From Komagataeibacter swingsii (GTDB taxonomy: Bacteria > Pseudomonadota > Alphaproteobacteria > Acetobacterales > Acetobacteraceae): a stretch of 64,000 nt of DNA. The position numbers and the translations under genes were made by a program. The notes under the pieces are model-generated. The model was not told the DNA's origin, did not search any database, and saw only the letters and a list, made by a program, of their open reading frames with translations. The stretch covers positions 62,001 through 126,000 of the forward strand of contig NZ_NKUB01000003.1 of assembly GCF_003207895.1 (NCBI RefSeq), read 5' to 3'. Of the stretch, positions 38,662-47,201 are shown piece by piece; position 1 is the stretch's first letter; every line of letters begins with the position of its first letter.

Positions 38662-39426
38662 CTATAGTTGTTCGTGCTGGCCACAGGCACGCGCGGCGGC
38701 CAGTACGTCAACCCGCGCGGCCCCTGCACGCAGCAGGCTGCTGGCGCAGGCCGCAAGTGTCGCGCCCGTGGTCATGACGTCATCCACCACGATGACATGC
38801 CGCCCCGCGATGGCGCGCAGGCGGTGGCCGCGCACGCCGATCACGCCGTGCATGATGGCCTGCCGACTTGCCCTGTCCTGGCCTTTCTGCGTCGGGGTGG
38901 CCCGCAGGCGCTCAAGCCCGTCAGGCAGGACGGCCGCCCCCGTCTGTCGCGCCAGTGCGCATGCCAGCAGGGCCGCCTGGTTGTAACGCCGGGCGAACAG
39001 GCGGACTCGGTGCAGCGGAACCGGTATGAAAATGCTGTCCTTTTCCACCAGTCCCCGTGAAGCCGCCGCCATGTAACGCGCCAGCAGCGCCGCATTTTCC
39101 GTGCGGTCCGCATATTTCAGCGGCAGGATCAGCCGACGCGGCAGGTCGTCATATACCATTGCCGCGCGGCCCTCGCGCCATGGCGGCGGGTTTTCGGCGC
39201 ATGTGGCGCAGGTCAGCGTGGCGCCGCCCGCCGCGCGGGATGGAAACGGCAAGGCGCAGCAGCGGCAGTATGGTGAGGTGATCAGGTGCAACTGGCCAAC
39301 ACAGGTCGCGCATAACAGTCCCGCCTGCATGACATCGGCCCCGCAGGCAAGGCAGCGTGGCGGGAAGAGCGTATCCAGCAGGCGGGCGCCGGCCTGTCGC
39401 CACCACGGGGATGCATGATGGTTCAT
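38662..39426 (-). CDS. ComF family phosphoribosyltransferase-like protein
   Basis: This 254-residue protein has an N-terminal double zinc finger (FPPRCLACGAD, LLCATC, YCRCCALPF, LTCATCAE) and a C-terminal phosphoribosyltransferase domain (VPLHRVRLFARRYNQAALLA, HVIVVDDVMTTGATLAACA). ComF helps natural transformation in competent bacteria, possibly with PriA; here the role is unknown. ATG at 39426 is favoured because an earlier start would run into the divergent gene at 39489. Confidence 0.88.
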   Translation of the reverse strand: MNHHASPWWRQAGARLLDTLFPPRCLACGADVMQAGLLCATCVGQLHLITSPYCRCCALPFPSRAAGGATLTCATCAENPPPWREGRAAMVYDDLPRRLILPLKYADRTENAALLARYMAAASRGLVEKDSIFIPVPLHRVRLFARRYNQAALLACALARQTGAAVLPDGLERLRATPTQKGQDRASRQAIMHGVIGVRGHRLRAIAGRHVIVVDDVMTTGATLAACASSLLRAGAARVDVLAAARACGQHEQL

Positions 39427-39488
39427 GCCGTTCACGTGATCGTGGGCTTGGCAGTTGCGGGGCAAGGCGGCACATCGGGGGGATGAGC

Positions 39489-40346
39489 ATGGATGTGCCG
39501 CAGATATTTGACCGCCACGCCGTGCGCCTGCACCGTGACCGTGCGGCCGCAACGCTCGGCCAAGTCCGGCCCGTGCTGGCGGAGGCGGCCGACCGCCTGC
39601 TGGACCGGCTGGATGATGTCACCCGCCCTTTTCACGCGGGCCTGGACATAGGCGGGCGCGGCGTCGTGGCGCAGGCGCTGCGCGCCCGTGGCGTCGCAAC
39701 CGTCACGACCGACCTCTCGCGGCGCATGTGCGCGGCCGATGCGGGGCCTGCCGTGTGCATGGATGCGGAATGGCTGCCCTTCGCGCCCCACAGCTTCGAC
39801 CTTGTGGTGGCCTGCCTGTCGCTGCACTGGGTCAATGACCTGCCGGGCGTGCTGGCGCAGGTGCGCAGCATACTGGCCCCCGACGGGCTGTTCCTGGCCT
39901 GCATGCCGGTGCTGCCTACGCTGGGGGGGCTGCGCCATGCGTTGATGGAAGCCGAAATGGCGCAGCGCGGCGGGGTTTCGCCGCGTATCTCCCCCTTTCC
40001 GGGGGTGCGGGACTGCGCGTACCTGCTGCAGCGCGCGGGGTTTGCGCTGCCGGTGGTGGATGCGGATGTAATCCACCTGTCTTATCGCACCCCCATGGGC
40101 CTGCTGGCCGACCTGCGTAACGCGGGGGAGACGAACGCCCTGCGTACGCGGGCGCGGGGGCTGACGCACCCGGCGCTGCTGGCCGACGCGCTGGGCCGCC
40201 TGCCCGTGGGCGAGGACGGCAGCCTGGATCAGGACCTGCACGTGGCGATGATGACAGGCTGGTCCCCTGCCCCGTCCCAGCCGCAGCCCCTGCGTCCGGG
40301 GCAGTTCGGCATGAGCCTTGAGGATGCGTTGCGCGGAACGCCGTAA
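39489..40346 (+). CDS. NDUFAF5-like methyltransferase-domain protein
   Basis: The protein of about 285 residues begins MDVPQIFDRHAVRLHRDRAA, a pattern typical of the alphaproteobacterial/mitochondrial NDUFAF5 group. A degenerate SAM motif I (LDIGGRGVVAQAL), CMDAEWLPFAPHSFDLVVACLSLHWVNDLPGVL and the C-terminal FGMSLEDALRG follow. Mitochondrial NDUFAF5 hydroxylates an arginine of complex I subunit NDUFS7; the bacterial role is inferred to be similar. ATG at 39489 follows a GGGGGG stretch by six bases. Annotation as a BioC-type methyltransferase would be less good. Confidence 0.8.
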   Translation: MDVPQIFDRHAVRLHRDRAAATLGQVRPVLAEAADRLLDRLDDVTRPFHAGLDIGGRGVVAQALRARGVATVTTDLSRRMCAADAGPAVCMDAEWLPFAPHSFDLVVACLSLHWVNDLPGVLAQVRSILAPDGLFLACMPVLPTLGGLRHALMEAEMAQRGGVSPRISPFPGVRDCAYLLQRAGFALPVVDADVIHLSYRTPMGLLADLRNAGETNALRTRARGLTHPALLADALGRLPVGEDGSLDQDLHVAMMTGWSPAPSQPQPLRPGQFGMSLEDALRGTP

Positions 40347-40361
40347 CATGCGTGCGGGCCT

Positions 40362-41393
40362 TCAGCCGCCGGTGACGCTCATGTGGCGCGTGATCCGGGC
40401 GGGGTCGTTGGCATCGCGTCCGATCAGGAAGTCATGCCCGCGCGGCTTGCGCAGGATGGCGGCGCGGACATGGTCCATCATTTCCATATCATCCGCCCCG
40501 GCGCGCAGCGGCGCGCGCAGGTCGGTCGAGCCTTCATGCCCGAGGCAGGTAAAAAGCCGCCCGGTGCATGACAGCCGGACCCTGTTGCAGCTATCGCAGA
40601 AATTATGGGTCATGGGGGTTATGAAACCGATCCGGCGCCCGGTTTCGGCAATGCGGGCGTAACGCGCGGGGCCGCCGGTGCGGTAGGCCAGCGGCTCCAG
40701 CGTCCAGCGCTGTTGCAGGTCACGGCGCGCGTCCGATAATGGCAGGTAATGATCGGTCCGGTCCTCGCCGGTTTCCCCCATGGGCATGGTCTCGATCAGG
40801 CACAGATCCGCGCCGATTTCGCCGCACCATGCGATCAGGGTATCGAATTCATCCGCGTTCACGCCCGCCATGGCCACGGTGTTGATGCGGATGTCCAGCC
40901 CCGCTTCCCGCGCCGCGCGGATACCCTCCAGCGTGCGGGTCAGGTTGCCACGCCGGGTAATGCGCCTGAAGCGGTCGGGATCGAGCGAATCAAGGCTGAC
41001 ATTGACCCGGCGCACCCCACAGGCGCGCAGGCCGTCGGCGAATTCGGCCAGCCGGCTGGCATTGGTGGTCAGTGTCAGTTCATCCAGCCCGGCCTGCCCG
41101 TCCGGACGGTTTAGCCACCCGCCCATTTCCCGGAAGAAATCCATGACATCGCGCCGTACCAGCGGCTCGCCCCCCGTCACGCGCAGCCTGCGCACGCCAT
41201 GCCGGATGAAGGACGCGCACAGCCGCCCCAGTTCGTCCAGCGACAGGATTTCCGCCTTGGGCAGGAAGGTCATGTCTTCGGACATGCAGTAGATGCAGCG
41301 CATGTCGCATCGGTCCGTGACCGATACGCGCAGGTAGGTCAGCAGGCGGCCATGGGAATCCGGCAGCGGGGCGTTCAGCGGGATGACATTCAT
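40362..41393 (-). CDS. moaA: GTP 3',8-cyclase MoaA
   Basis: The 343-residue radical-SAM enzyme has the N-terminal cluster motif CDMRCIYC, VTGGEPLVRRD, and the C-terminal second [4Fe-4S] motif CDSCNRVRLS...CTGRLFTC. It performs the first step of molybdopterin synthesis from GTP, with MoaC. The cofactor serves the molybdenum aldehyde dehydrogenase seen upstream. The C-terminal GG-type end (MSVTGG) is conserved. It follows a DUF3553 gene on the same strand. Confidence 0.96.
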   Translation of the reverse strand: MNVIPLNAPLPDSHGRLLTYLRVSVTDRCDMRCIYCMSEDMTFLPKAEILSLDELGRLCASFIRHGVRRLRVTGGEPLVRRDVMDFFREMGGWLNRPDGQAGLDELTLTTNASRLAEFADGLRACGVRRVNVSLDSLDPDRFRRITRRGNLTRTLEGIRAAREAGLDIRINTVAMAGVNADEFDTLIAWCGEIGADLCLIETMPMGETGEDRTDHYLPLSDARRDLQQRWTLEPLAYRTGGPARYARIAETGRRIGFITPMTHNFCDSCNRVRLSCTGRLFTCLGHEGSTDLRAPLRAGADDMEMMDHVRAAILRKPRGHDFLIGRDANDPARITRHMSVTGG

Positions 41394-41405
41394 GCGGGCG
41401 ATCCC

Positions 41406-41588
41406 TTACGACAGCGCGGTCAGTTGCACGACCGTGGCGTCGACCAGTACCTTGCCCGCGTGGGGAAACGTGACCGTGACCCGGTGCCCGACGGCGGACT
41501 GCACCTGCCCTTCGCCCCATTCCGGGTGATCGGGGTGGCTTACGAGTTGCCCCGGCACAAGAAATGAACGGAAGGGAGGAGTGGCCAT
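41406..41588 (-). CDS. DUF3553 family small protein
   Basis: This 60-residue protein contains VPGQLVSHPDHPEWGEGQVQS, VGHRVTVTFPHAGKVLVD, an SH3/KOW-like beta fold of the DUF3553 family. Similar domains occur at the C terminus of UvrD-type helicases, where they contact RNA polymerase or nucleic acid. Stand-alone copies have no assigned role. The start could also be 41609 or 41627. It lies 12 bp upstream of moaA and is probably co-transcribed. Confidence 0.8.
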   Translation of the reverse strand: MATPPFRSFLVPGQLVSHPDHPEWGEGQVQSAVGHRVTVTFPHAGKVLVDATVVQLTALS

Positions 41589-41733
41589 TATATCGCGCTG
41601 TTCCTGCATGGGGATCATGACCGGCATATCGGACCGGTGCGGGTCTTATTAAACCCCATGGCCTGGCATTCAACAAAAAACAGTCTGCATCGGGCGATCC
41701 GCCGCATCCATGCATCGTTCTGGATAACATGGA

Positions 41734-41826
41734 AAAGTTTTTGGTGAAGCTTTTTTCAAAAAAGCTTCGGGAAACGTCGCTGTGTTGGAAAAGACCACAC
41801 CCAGAAACTTTTATTCTTTTTTATCA
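41734..41826 (+). repeat. core-only nested-palindrome element (copy C)
   Basis: AAAGTTTTTGGTG and CACCCAGAAACTTT bracket a perfect GAAGCTTTTTT...AAAAAAGCTTC hairpin and a diverged second hairpin built from TGTG and CACA. The outer terminal repeats are missing. The right end (TTTTATTCTTTTTTATCA) runs into the phosphomutase gene and supplies its TGA stop. The remaining 41589-41733 stretch shows nothing recognisable. Confidence 0.78.
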
Positions 41827-43233
41827 ATGGGCCGTGGCCTGCCCCGAAAAATCGGGCAGCGCCACGCCAGACAGCGCCAGTTGCGCCGAAAGGGCAGCCT
41901 TCAGCCGGTCCAGCGCCGCCTGTGTCGCCCCCTCTGCCCGCGCGACAAGGGCCGCCTGCGTGTTGGAGGCCCGCAGCAGCCACCACCCATCCGGCGTGGT
42001 GACGCGCACGCCATCGATATCGCGGACAGTGGCCCCCGCCTGCGCCAGCCGGGCGGCGACTTCCGTAATCACGTCGAATTTGCGCGTATCGGGACAGGCA
42101 AAGCGTAGTTCGGGGGTGGAAACGGTGGCGGGCAGCGCGCGTCGCGTGGCAGACAGGGGGCCATCCAGCCGGGATGCCACATCCAGCAGCCGAAGGGCTG
42201 CATAAAGCGCGTCGTCAAACCCGTACCACCTGTCGGCAAAGAAGAAGTGGCCCGACATCTCACCCGCCAGCAACGCGCCGGTCTCCGCCATCCTGTCCTT
42301 CATCTGCGAATGGCCGGATTTCCACATGTCGGGCCGCCCGCCTGCCCTGCCGATTTCATCAAACACCACCTGGCTGGCCTTGATGTCGGCTATGATGGTG
42401 GCGCCGGGCCGGGTGCGCAGCATATCACGGGCAAGGATGAGCAGGAGCTGGTCCGCCCACACGATCGCGCCGGTATCATCCACCACCCCAAGGCGGTCCG
42501 CATCCCCGTCAAAGGCGATGCCAAGATCGGCCCCGTCGTGGCGGACGGCCGCAATCAGCTGCCGCAGGTTCGCGGGTATGGTGGGATCGGGGTGATGGGC
42601 GGGAAAACGGCCGTCAATCGCGCCGTTCAGCACGCGGTGGCGTCCCGGCAGGTGTTTGACCAGCAGCGACACGACATCGCCTGCGGCCCCGTTGCCGCAA
42701 TCCCATACGACATTCAGCGCGCGGGTATCATTTTCGCGGCCGCGAAGCAGCCGGTCGATATAGGCGGCCTTTACATCCACCATCCGCGTGGTGCCGGATG
42801 CCTGCGCCACGACAGTGCCCGTGGCGGCCATCTGCCCCAGCATTGCGATCTGGGGGCCAAAGAACGGCCTGTTGGCCAGCACGATCTTGAAACCGTTATG
42901 GTCAGGCGGGTTATGGCTGCCCGTGACCATGACCGCCCCGTCCGCGTTCAGGTCGGCGGAGGCGAAATACAGCATGGGCGTCGGTCCGCACCCAATGCGC
43001 ACCACGTCCATGCCGGACGCCATGGCCCCCTCGACCAGGGCGCGCTCAAGGGCGGGGGATGACAGGCGTCCGTCATATCCGATGACGACAGTCCTGCCGC
43101 CCTCACCGGCCACGACGCTTGCGAACGTGCGGCCGATGGCATAGGCGTCTTCAGGTCCCAATGTCTTGCCGACCGTCCCGCGGATATCATATTCCCGCAG
43201 GCTGGTCGGATCAAAACGGTGCCTGAAAATCAC
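41824..43233 (-). CDS. phosphomannomutase/phosphoglucomutase
   Basis: The 469-residue protein has the alpha-D-phosphohexomutase layout: LREYDIRGTVG, the phosphoserine loop VMVTGSHNPPDHNGFK near residue 102, the metal loop FDGDADRLG and the sugar loop GEMSGHFFF. It interconverts hexose 6- and 1-phosphates, giving glucose 1-phosphate for GalU or mannose 1-phosphate for exopolysaccharide. It overlaps galU by 4 bp, tying it to UDP-glucose synthesis. Its stop codon lies inside repeat copy C. Confidence 0.92.
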   Translation of the reverse strand: MIFRHRFDPTSLREYDIRGTVGKTLGPEDAYAIGRTFASVVAGEGGRTVVIGYDGRLSSPALERALVEGAMASGMDVVRIGCGPTPMLYFASADLNADGAVMVTGSHNPPDHNGFKIVLANRPFFGPQIAMLGQMAATGTVVAQASGTTRMVDVKAAYIDRLLRGRENDTRALNVVWDCGNGAAGDVVSLLVKHLPGRHRVLNGAIDGRFPAHHPDPTIPANLRQLIAAVRHDGADLGIAFDGDADRLGVVDDTGAIVWADQLLLILARDMLRTRPGATIIADIKASQVVFDEIGRAGGRPDMWKSGHSQMKDRMAETGALLAGEMSGHFFFADRWYGFDDALYAALRLLDVASRLDGPLSATRRALPATVSTPELRFACPDTRKFDVITEVAARLAQAGATVRDIDGVRVTTPDGWWLLRASNTQAALVARAEGATQAALDRLKAALSAQLALSGVALPDFSGQATAH

Positions 43234-44099
43234 TTGTACTTCGTCAGGAATTCACGCACGCCGGGGGCCAGTTCCTCACGCTCCAGCGCGAAGGCGATCT
43301 GGGCTTCCAGGAAGCCGATCTTGCTGCCGCAGTCAAAGCGCTTGCCTTCGTAGCGATAGCCATGGAACGGCACGTGGCCGATGGTCTTGGCCATGGCGTC
43401 GGTCAGCTGCACTTCGCCGCCCGCGCCCTTTTCCAGCTTGGCCAGATGCTTCAGTACGTCGGCGGTCAGCACGTAGCGGCCGATCACGGACAGGGTGGAG
43501 GGCGCATCCTTCGGGTCGGGCTTTTCAACCAGGCCCTTGACCTCGACGGTCTTGCCGTCGTCCTTGCCGATATCCACGATGCCGTAGCTGCCGGTCTGCT
43601 CACGCGGGACTTCGGTCACGGCCAGCACGTTGCCGCCGGTCTTGTTGTAGACTTCAACCAGCTGGCCGATGCACGACTTCTTGCTCTGCACCACGTCATC
43701 GGGCAGCAGGATGGCGAACGGGTCGTTGCCAATGAACTCACGCGCGCACCAGATGGCGTGGCCAAGGCCCAGCGGCTCCTGCTGGCGCACGGACAGCATG
43801 GAACCCGGGGTGACGCGGGTGGCTTCCAGCGCCTTCAGCGCGGAGGTCTTCTTGCGGGCCTTCAGCGTGTCTTCCAGCTCGTAGGCGATATCGAAATAGT
43901 CGATGAGCGAATCCTTGCCCCGGCTGGACACGAGGCAGAATTCCTCGATCCCGGCTTCGCGTGCCTCATCGATTGCATACTGGATCAGCGGACGGTCAAC
44001 GACAGTCAGCATTTCCTTGGGCACGCACTTGGTGGCGGGCAGAAAGCGCGTTCCAAGGCCGGCAACCGGCAATACGGCTTTTTTAAGGGGCTTAATCAC
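43230..44099 (-). CDS. galU: UTP-glucose-1-phosphate uridylyltransferase
   Basis: The 289-residue protein begins MIKPLKKAVLPVAGLGTRFLP, followed by KEMLTVVDRPLIQYAIDEA, DDVVQSKKSC, and GLVEKPDPKDAPS, all characteristic of bacterial GalU. It makes UDP-glucose, the direct precursor of cellulose and of acetan-type polysaccharide in these bacteria. The downstream phosphomutase is translationally coupled. A 440-bp leader region with palindromes precedes it. Confidence 0.96.
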   Translation of the reverse strand: MIKPLKKAVLPVAGLGTRFLPATKCVPKEMLTVVDRPLIQYAIDEAREAGIEEFCLVSSRGKDSLIDYFDIAYELEDTLKARKKTSALKALEATRVTPGSMLSVRQQEPLGLGHAIWCAREFIGNDPFAILLPDDVVQSKKSCIGQLVEVYNKTGGNVLAVTEVPREQTGSYGIVDIGKDDGKTVEVKGLVEKPDPKDAPSTLSVIGRYVLTADVLKHLAKLEKGAGGEVQLTDAMAKTIGHVPFHGYRYEGKRFDCGSKIGFLEAQIAFALEREELAPGVREFLTKYK

Positions 44100-44152
44100 T
44101 AATGTTTACCTCAAGATGCATGACAGGAACAGGCAATACCGTGTGATGCCCA

Positions 44153-44167
44153 TTTTCATAATGAAAA
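44153..44167. promoter_or_regulatory. palindrome upstream of galU
   Basis: TTTTCAT-A-ATGAAAA is a perfect 7-bp-arm palindrome, 54-68 bp upstream of the galU start. It overlaps where a promoter would be expected. Candidate operator, on symmetry and position only. Confidence 0.35.
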
Positions 44168-44225
44168 CAGGTGGCGGGGCGTTGCCAGATGGCAATGATG
44201 TAGCGTGCCTTATCAGGACCAGACA

Positions 44226-44237
44226 TGATTTAAATCA
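44226..44237. promoter_or_regulatory. FNR/CRP-like palindrome upstream of galU
   Basis: TGATTTAAATCA is a perfect 12-bp palindrome containing GAT-N4-ATC, the core of FNR-type sites (TTGAT-N4-ATCAA). It lies 127-138 bp upstream of galU. The outer bases differ from consensus, so this is tentative. The rest of the 44100-44541 gap shows no gene. Confidence 0.4.
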
Positions 44238-44541
44238 CGATTCTTCCCTCATGCCAGCCTGTGGCATCGGTACGACACGTTTTGTAATCACCCACGCATG
44301 GCATCGGGTTGCCAGGATGTCCATATCCCCTGAGGTCAATAGCGGTTTTTTGTGCGGAAATATTATGACTTTTTTATGACATGTCGTGTACCGGCCCATG
44401 CCGTGCATGCATGACATACGCGCATATATGGTCGCGCCACGCATCGCGGCGACAGGACCCGGCGGGCCACAAGCGCGCATGGGCAAAGGATGCCCTGCCC
44501 TGGTGGGGCGTGACCCGTTTTCATCGATTTCAGGAAAAAAC

Positions 44542-44627
44542 TGGTGCGGCCAAGAAGACTCGAACTTCCACGGGGTTTCCCCCACAAGCACCTCAAGCTT
44601 GCGCGTCTACCATTCCGCCATGGCCGC
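44542..44627 (-). tRNA. tRNA-Leu (anticodon GAG)
   Basis: On the minus strand the acceptor GCGGCCA pairs with TGGCCGC. The D arm contains GGAATGGTAGACGC, the anticodon loop TTGAGGT gives anticodon GAG (bases 44592-44594 in complement), a long variable arm CTTGTGGGGGAAACCCCGT marks a class II tRNA, and GTTCGAGTC is the T loop. CCA is encoded. Confidence 0.96.
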
Positions 44628-44705
44628 AACGTGACAACGATGATCGACTGGGCGATACCGTCATGACGATGAAGGGGCGTATAACCGATGGAAGGCGCGC
44701 GGGCA

Positions 44706-45380
44706 ATGACTGAAAACGAGTTTTTATGGAACAGGGCGCCAAATCCGGTTCCCTACCCCACGGCACTAGCGGAAATGGAGGCCCAGGCACGGGGCATCCG
44801 CGCCGGCACGCGGCCCGAACGGGTGTGGCTGCTGGAACATCCCCCCACCTATACCGCCGGGACATCGGCCAGGGATTCGGACCTGTTCAACCCGCGTGGC
44901 TACCCCACCTACCCCGCCGGGCGTGGCGGGCAGTGGACGTATCACGGGCCGGGGCAGCGCGTGGCCTACGCCATGCTGGACCTGACCCGGCCGCACGGCA
45001 TGGCGCCGCCGCGCGACCTGCGCGCCTATGTCCACACGCTGGAGGAATGGATCATCCGCACGCTGCGCCATTTCGGTGTGGAGGGGGAACGCCGCGCGGA
45101 CCGCATTGGTGTATGGGTGGTCGATCCCGCCACGGGGCGCGAGGAAAAGGTCGCGGCCATTGGCGTGCGCGTCTCACGCTGGGTCAGTTGGCACGGGATC
45201 GCGATCAATGTTGCCCCGGACCTTGGTGATTTTGGCGGAATCGTGCCCTGCGGCATCAGCGAATACGGCGTCACCAGCCTGAAGAAGCTGGGCCGGGATG
45301 TCAGCATGGATGAAATCGACGCGGCCCTCGCGGCCACGTGGCCGGAGTGCTTCGGCCCGATTCCCGGCGTGCGGGCATGA
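44706..45380 (+). CDS. lipB: octanoyltransferase LipB
   Basis: The 224-residue protein has the LipB signatures [33 protein letters not shown], the catalytic-lysine region [12 protein letters not shown] and the catalytic cysteine in GIVPCGI near residue 182. It moves octanoate from ACP to lipoyl domains of 2-oxoacid dehydrogenases. ATG at 44706 follows GGAAGG by about 10 bases; 44688 is an alternative. It converges with the lolA-like gene across 21 bp. Confidence 0.95.
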   Translation: MTENEFLWNRAPNPVPYPTALAEMEAQARGIRAGTRPERVWLLEHPPTYTAGTSARDSDLFNPRGYPTYPAGRGGQWTYHGPGQRVAYAMLDLTRPHGMAPPRDLRAYVHTLEEWIIRTLRHFGVEGERRADRIGVWVVDPATGREEKVAAIGVRVSRWVSWHGIAINVAPDLGDFGGIVPCGISEYGVTSLKKLGRDVSMDEIDAALAATWPECFGPIPGVRA

Positions 45381-45401
45381 GCCTGCGCGCCGGGTACACG
45401 C

Positions 45402-46025
45402 CTAATTGCTGGCCGACAGGGTAAACATCGCGTCAGGCCATTTCTGGCCGCTGACGGTGGTGTCGGTCAGGTCGAGGCGGATGTGCTGGCGTTCCACGTC
45501 CGTCATCTCGATCACCAGCAGCGACAGCTTCCCCGCGATATCGGAAAAGCCAAGCGTCAGGATTCCCTGTGATTCGCTGTCACGCCGCGCCAGCGAGACC
45601 TGCAGGCTGTTCTGCCCGTGCTGCACCGCCGTGACCGCGATCAGTCCCGACAGGTGAACGGGCTGGTCCAGCAGCAGCCCGAGCGGCTGGTGGCCCAGTG
45701 ACATGCGGGTAACCGATTCGCGGCGGTGGTCGACAAACAGCAGATGCCCGTCCTGCGCGACCAGCTTCATCGATCCCGGCGTTTCGTAATCCAGCCGCAG
45801 GCGGCCCGGGTCGTAATGCATCACGCCCTGCCCCTTCCCGCCATCGGGCCAGGTCTGCGCGAAATTGGCCAGCAACCCGTCAGAGGTATTGAGATAGGCC
45901 TCGACACGGGCAATGTCCGCCTGCTGGTCGGGCTGTTGCACGGGGGCGCCCGCGCAGGCGGCCAGCAGCGTCAGCAGGCCGCCCATCATCAGCCGCCGCG
46001 TGGCGAAGGGAAAGGCGGGTTTCAT
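45402..46025 (-). CDS. LolA-like outer-membrane lipoprotein carrier, apparent lipoprotein
   Basis: This 207-residue protein shows the LolA fold pattern: IARVEAYLNTSDGLLANFAQT, GKGQGVMHYDPGRLRLDYETP, LLFVDHRRESVTRMSL, and TLGFSDIAGKLSLLVIEMTD. LolA carries lipoproteins across the periplasm. The N terminus (GGLLTLLAACAGAPV) has a lipobox with Cys where classical LolA has an ordinary signal peptide, suggesting a membrane-tethered version. It overlaps bolA by 4 bp. Confidence 0.82.
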   Translation of the reverse strand: MKPAFPFATRRLMMGGLLTLLAACAGAPVQQPDQQADIARVEAYLNTSDGLLANFAQTWPDGGKGQGVMHYDPGRLRLDYETPGSMKLVAQDGHLLFVDHRRESVTRMSLGHQPLGLLLDQPVHLSGLIAVTAVQHGQNSLQVSLARRDSESQGILTLGFSDIAGKLSLLVIEMTDVERQHIRLDLTDTTVSGQKWPDAMFTLSASN

Positions 46026-46366
46026 GCCGCGTCCATCCGCGCCTGCTCATCAGGCGTGCGCAGCACGAGTGAGAGCGCATGCATGCCGCCCGCGAATTCC
46101 CCCGCCAGCAGGTCATGCACCATGCGCGAGCGCTGCACGCGGCCCACACCCGCGAACGCGGGGCTGACAATCAGCACGTTATAGTGGCTTTCACCCGCCT
46201 GCACGCCGTTATCCCGTACATGGACGTGGTGGGCGTGGCGGGCGCTGTCATCGTGTATGCGCAGTTCCACGGGGGCGAGATGTTCGCGTATGATGCGTTC
46301 GATCCGTCCGGCCCGGCCGGTTGCTTGCTGTTCCATTGGCGGCTCCATGATAGCGGGATCATTCAT
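46022..46366 (-). CDS. BolA family protein
   Basis: This protein of about 114 residues has the BolA core: IERIIREHLAPVELRIHDDSARHAHH, SHYNVLIVSPAFAGVGRVQRSRMVHDLLAGEF and MHALSLVLRTPDE. BolA proteins bind glutaredoxin-bridged iron-sulfur clusters; the histidines of the RHAHH segment fit that role. A grxC lies at 38.3 kb. The start is uncertain (46366 or 46348). It is divergent from the J-domain gene. Confidence 0.88.
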   Translation of the reverse strand: MNDPAIMEPPMEQQATGRAGRIERIIREHLAPVELRIHDDSARHAHHVHVRDNGVQAGESHYNVLIVSPAFAGVGRVQRSRMVHDLLAGEFAGGMHALSLVLRTPDEQARMDAA

Positions 46367-46415
46367 TGCACAGCTTCGCTCTTGCACGAAGCATGAACAG
46401 GCGCACATAACGACA

Positions 46416-47045
46416 ATGATGAAGAGAAGGAACACCCGGCACCGCGCCTTTGACCCCGAACCCGATGCGCCGGACCGCTGCTGTGACATGCATGGCTGCG
46501 ACCAGCCTGCGGGTTACCGCGCCCCGCGTTCGCGCGATGCGCTGAACAGCTATTTCTGGTTCTGCCTGCAGCATGTGCGCGAGTACAACGCGAACTGGGA
46601 TTTCTATCGCGGCATGACCCCCGGCCAGATCGAGGCGCATATCCGTGCCGACACGTCATGGAACCGGCCGTCATGGAAGCTGGGACAGGGCGGCGCCGCC
46701 CATGTCTTCAGCGAGGAGGAGGTGCTTGACCCGCTGGACCTGCTGAAGGGGGCGGCAAAGGCCCGCGCGCGCCGCCGCGCACGGGCGCGGCAGGAAGAAG
46801 ACCGCCGGGCGGAAGCGCCACAGGCGCTGAAATACCCGCTGGGCGTGCTGGACCTTGGCTGGCCGGTGTCGATGGTCGAACTCAAGGCCCGGTACAAGGA
46901 CCTTGCCCGCCAGCACCATCCCGACGCCAATGGCGGCGACCGCAAGGCGGAAGAACGGTTCAAGGGCATCAACATCGCCTATGCCACCGTGCGCGCCCAC
47001 CTGGCCACCACCACCCGGCAGGACGACATGGCCCGCAGCGCATGA
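46416..47045 (+). CDS. J-domain (DnaJ-like) protein
   Basis: The 209-residue protein has an N-terminal zinc-binding-like region (CCDMHGCDQPAGYRAP), an FWFCLQHVREYNANWDFYRGM segment, a basic Arg/Ala-rich stretch and a C-terminal J domain with ARYKDLARQHHPDANGGD carrying the HPD triad. The J domain stimulates DnaK ATPase. This form, J domain at the C terminus and next to bolA and cobS, recurs in Alphaproteobacteria; its client is unknown. Confidence 0.85.
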   Translation: MMKRRNTRHRAFDPEPDAPDRCCDMHGCDQPAGYRAPRSRDALNSYFWFCLQHVREYNANWDFYRGMTPGQIEAHIRADTSWNRPSWKLGQGGAAHVFSEEEVLDPLDLLKGAAKARARRRARARQEEDRRAEAPQALKYPLGVLDLGWPVSMVELKARYKDLARQHHPDANGGDRKAEERFKGINIAYATVRAHLATTTRQDDMARSA

Positions 47046-47201
47046 CGGGCGCATCCACCGTTTTCGGGCAGGCGATCGCATGCGCGCCGAAACCCGGCAC
47101 TGGTCGATCGTTACAGCCGGACCTATACTTACGGCCTGACATGCCGCCCTGCGCTGCCTTGGCGGGCCAAAACATATGAAGCGACGGACGAGAAAAAGCA
47201 G

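Noticed and set aside
44542-44627. tRNA-Leu as an integration site (att) for a genomic island
   Set aside because: No integrase gene and no repeated tRNA 3' segment were found on either side within the window.
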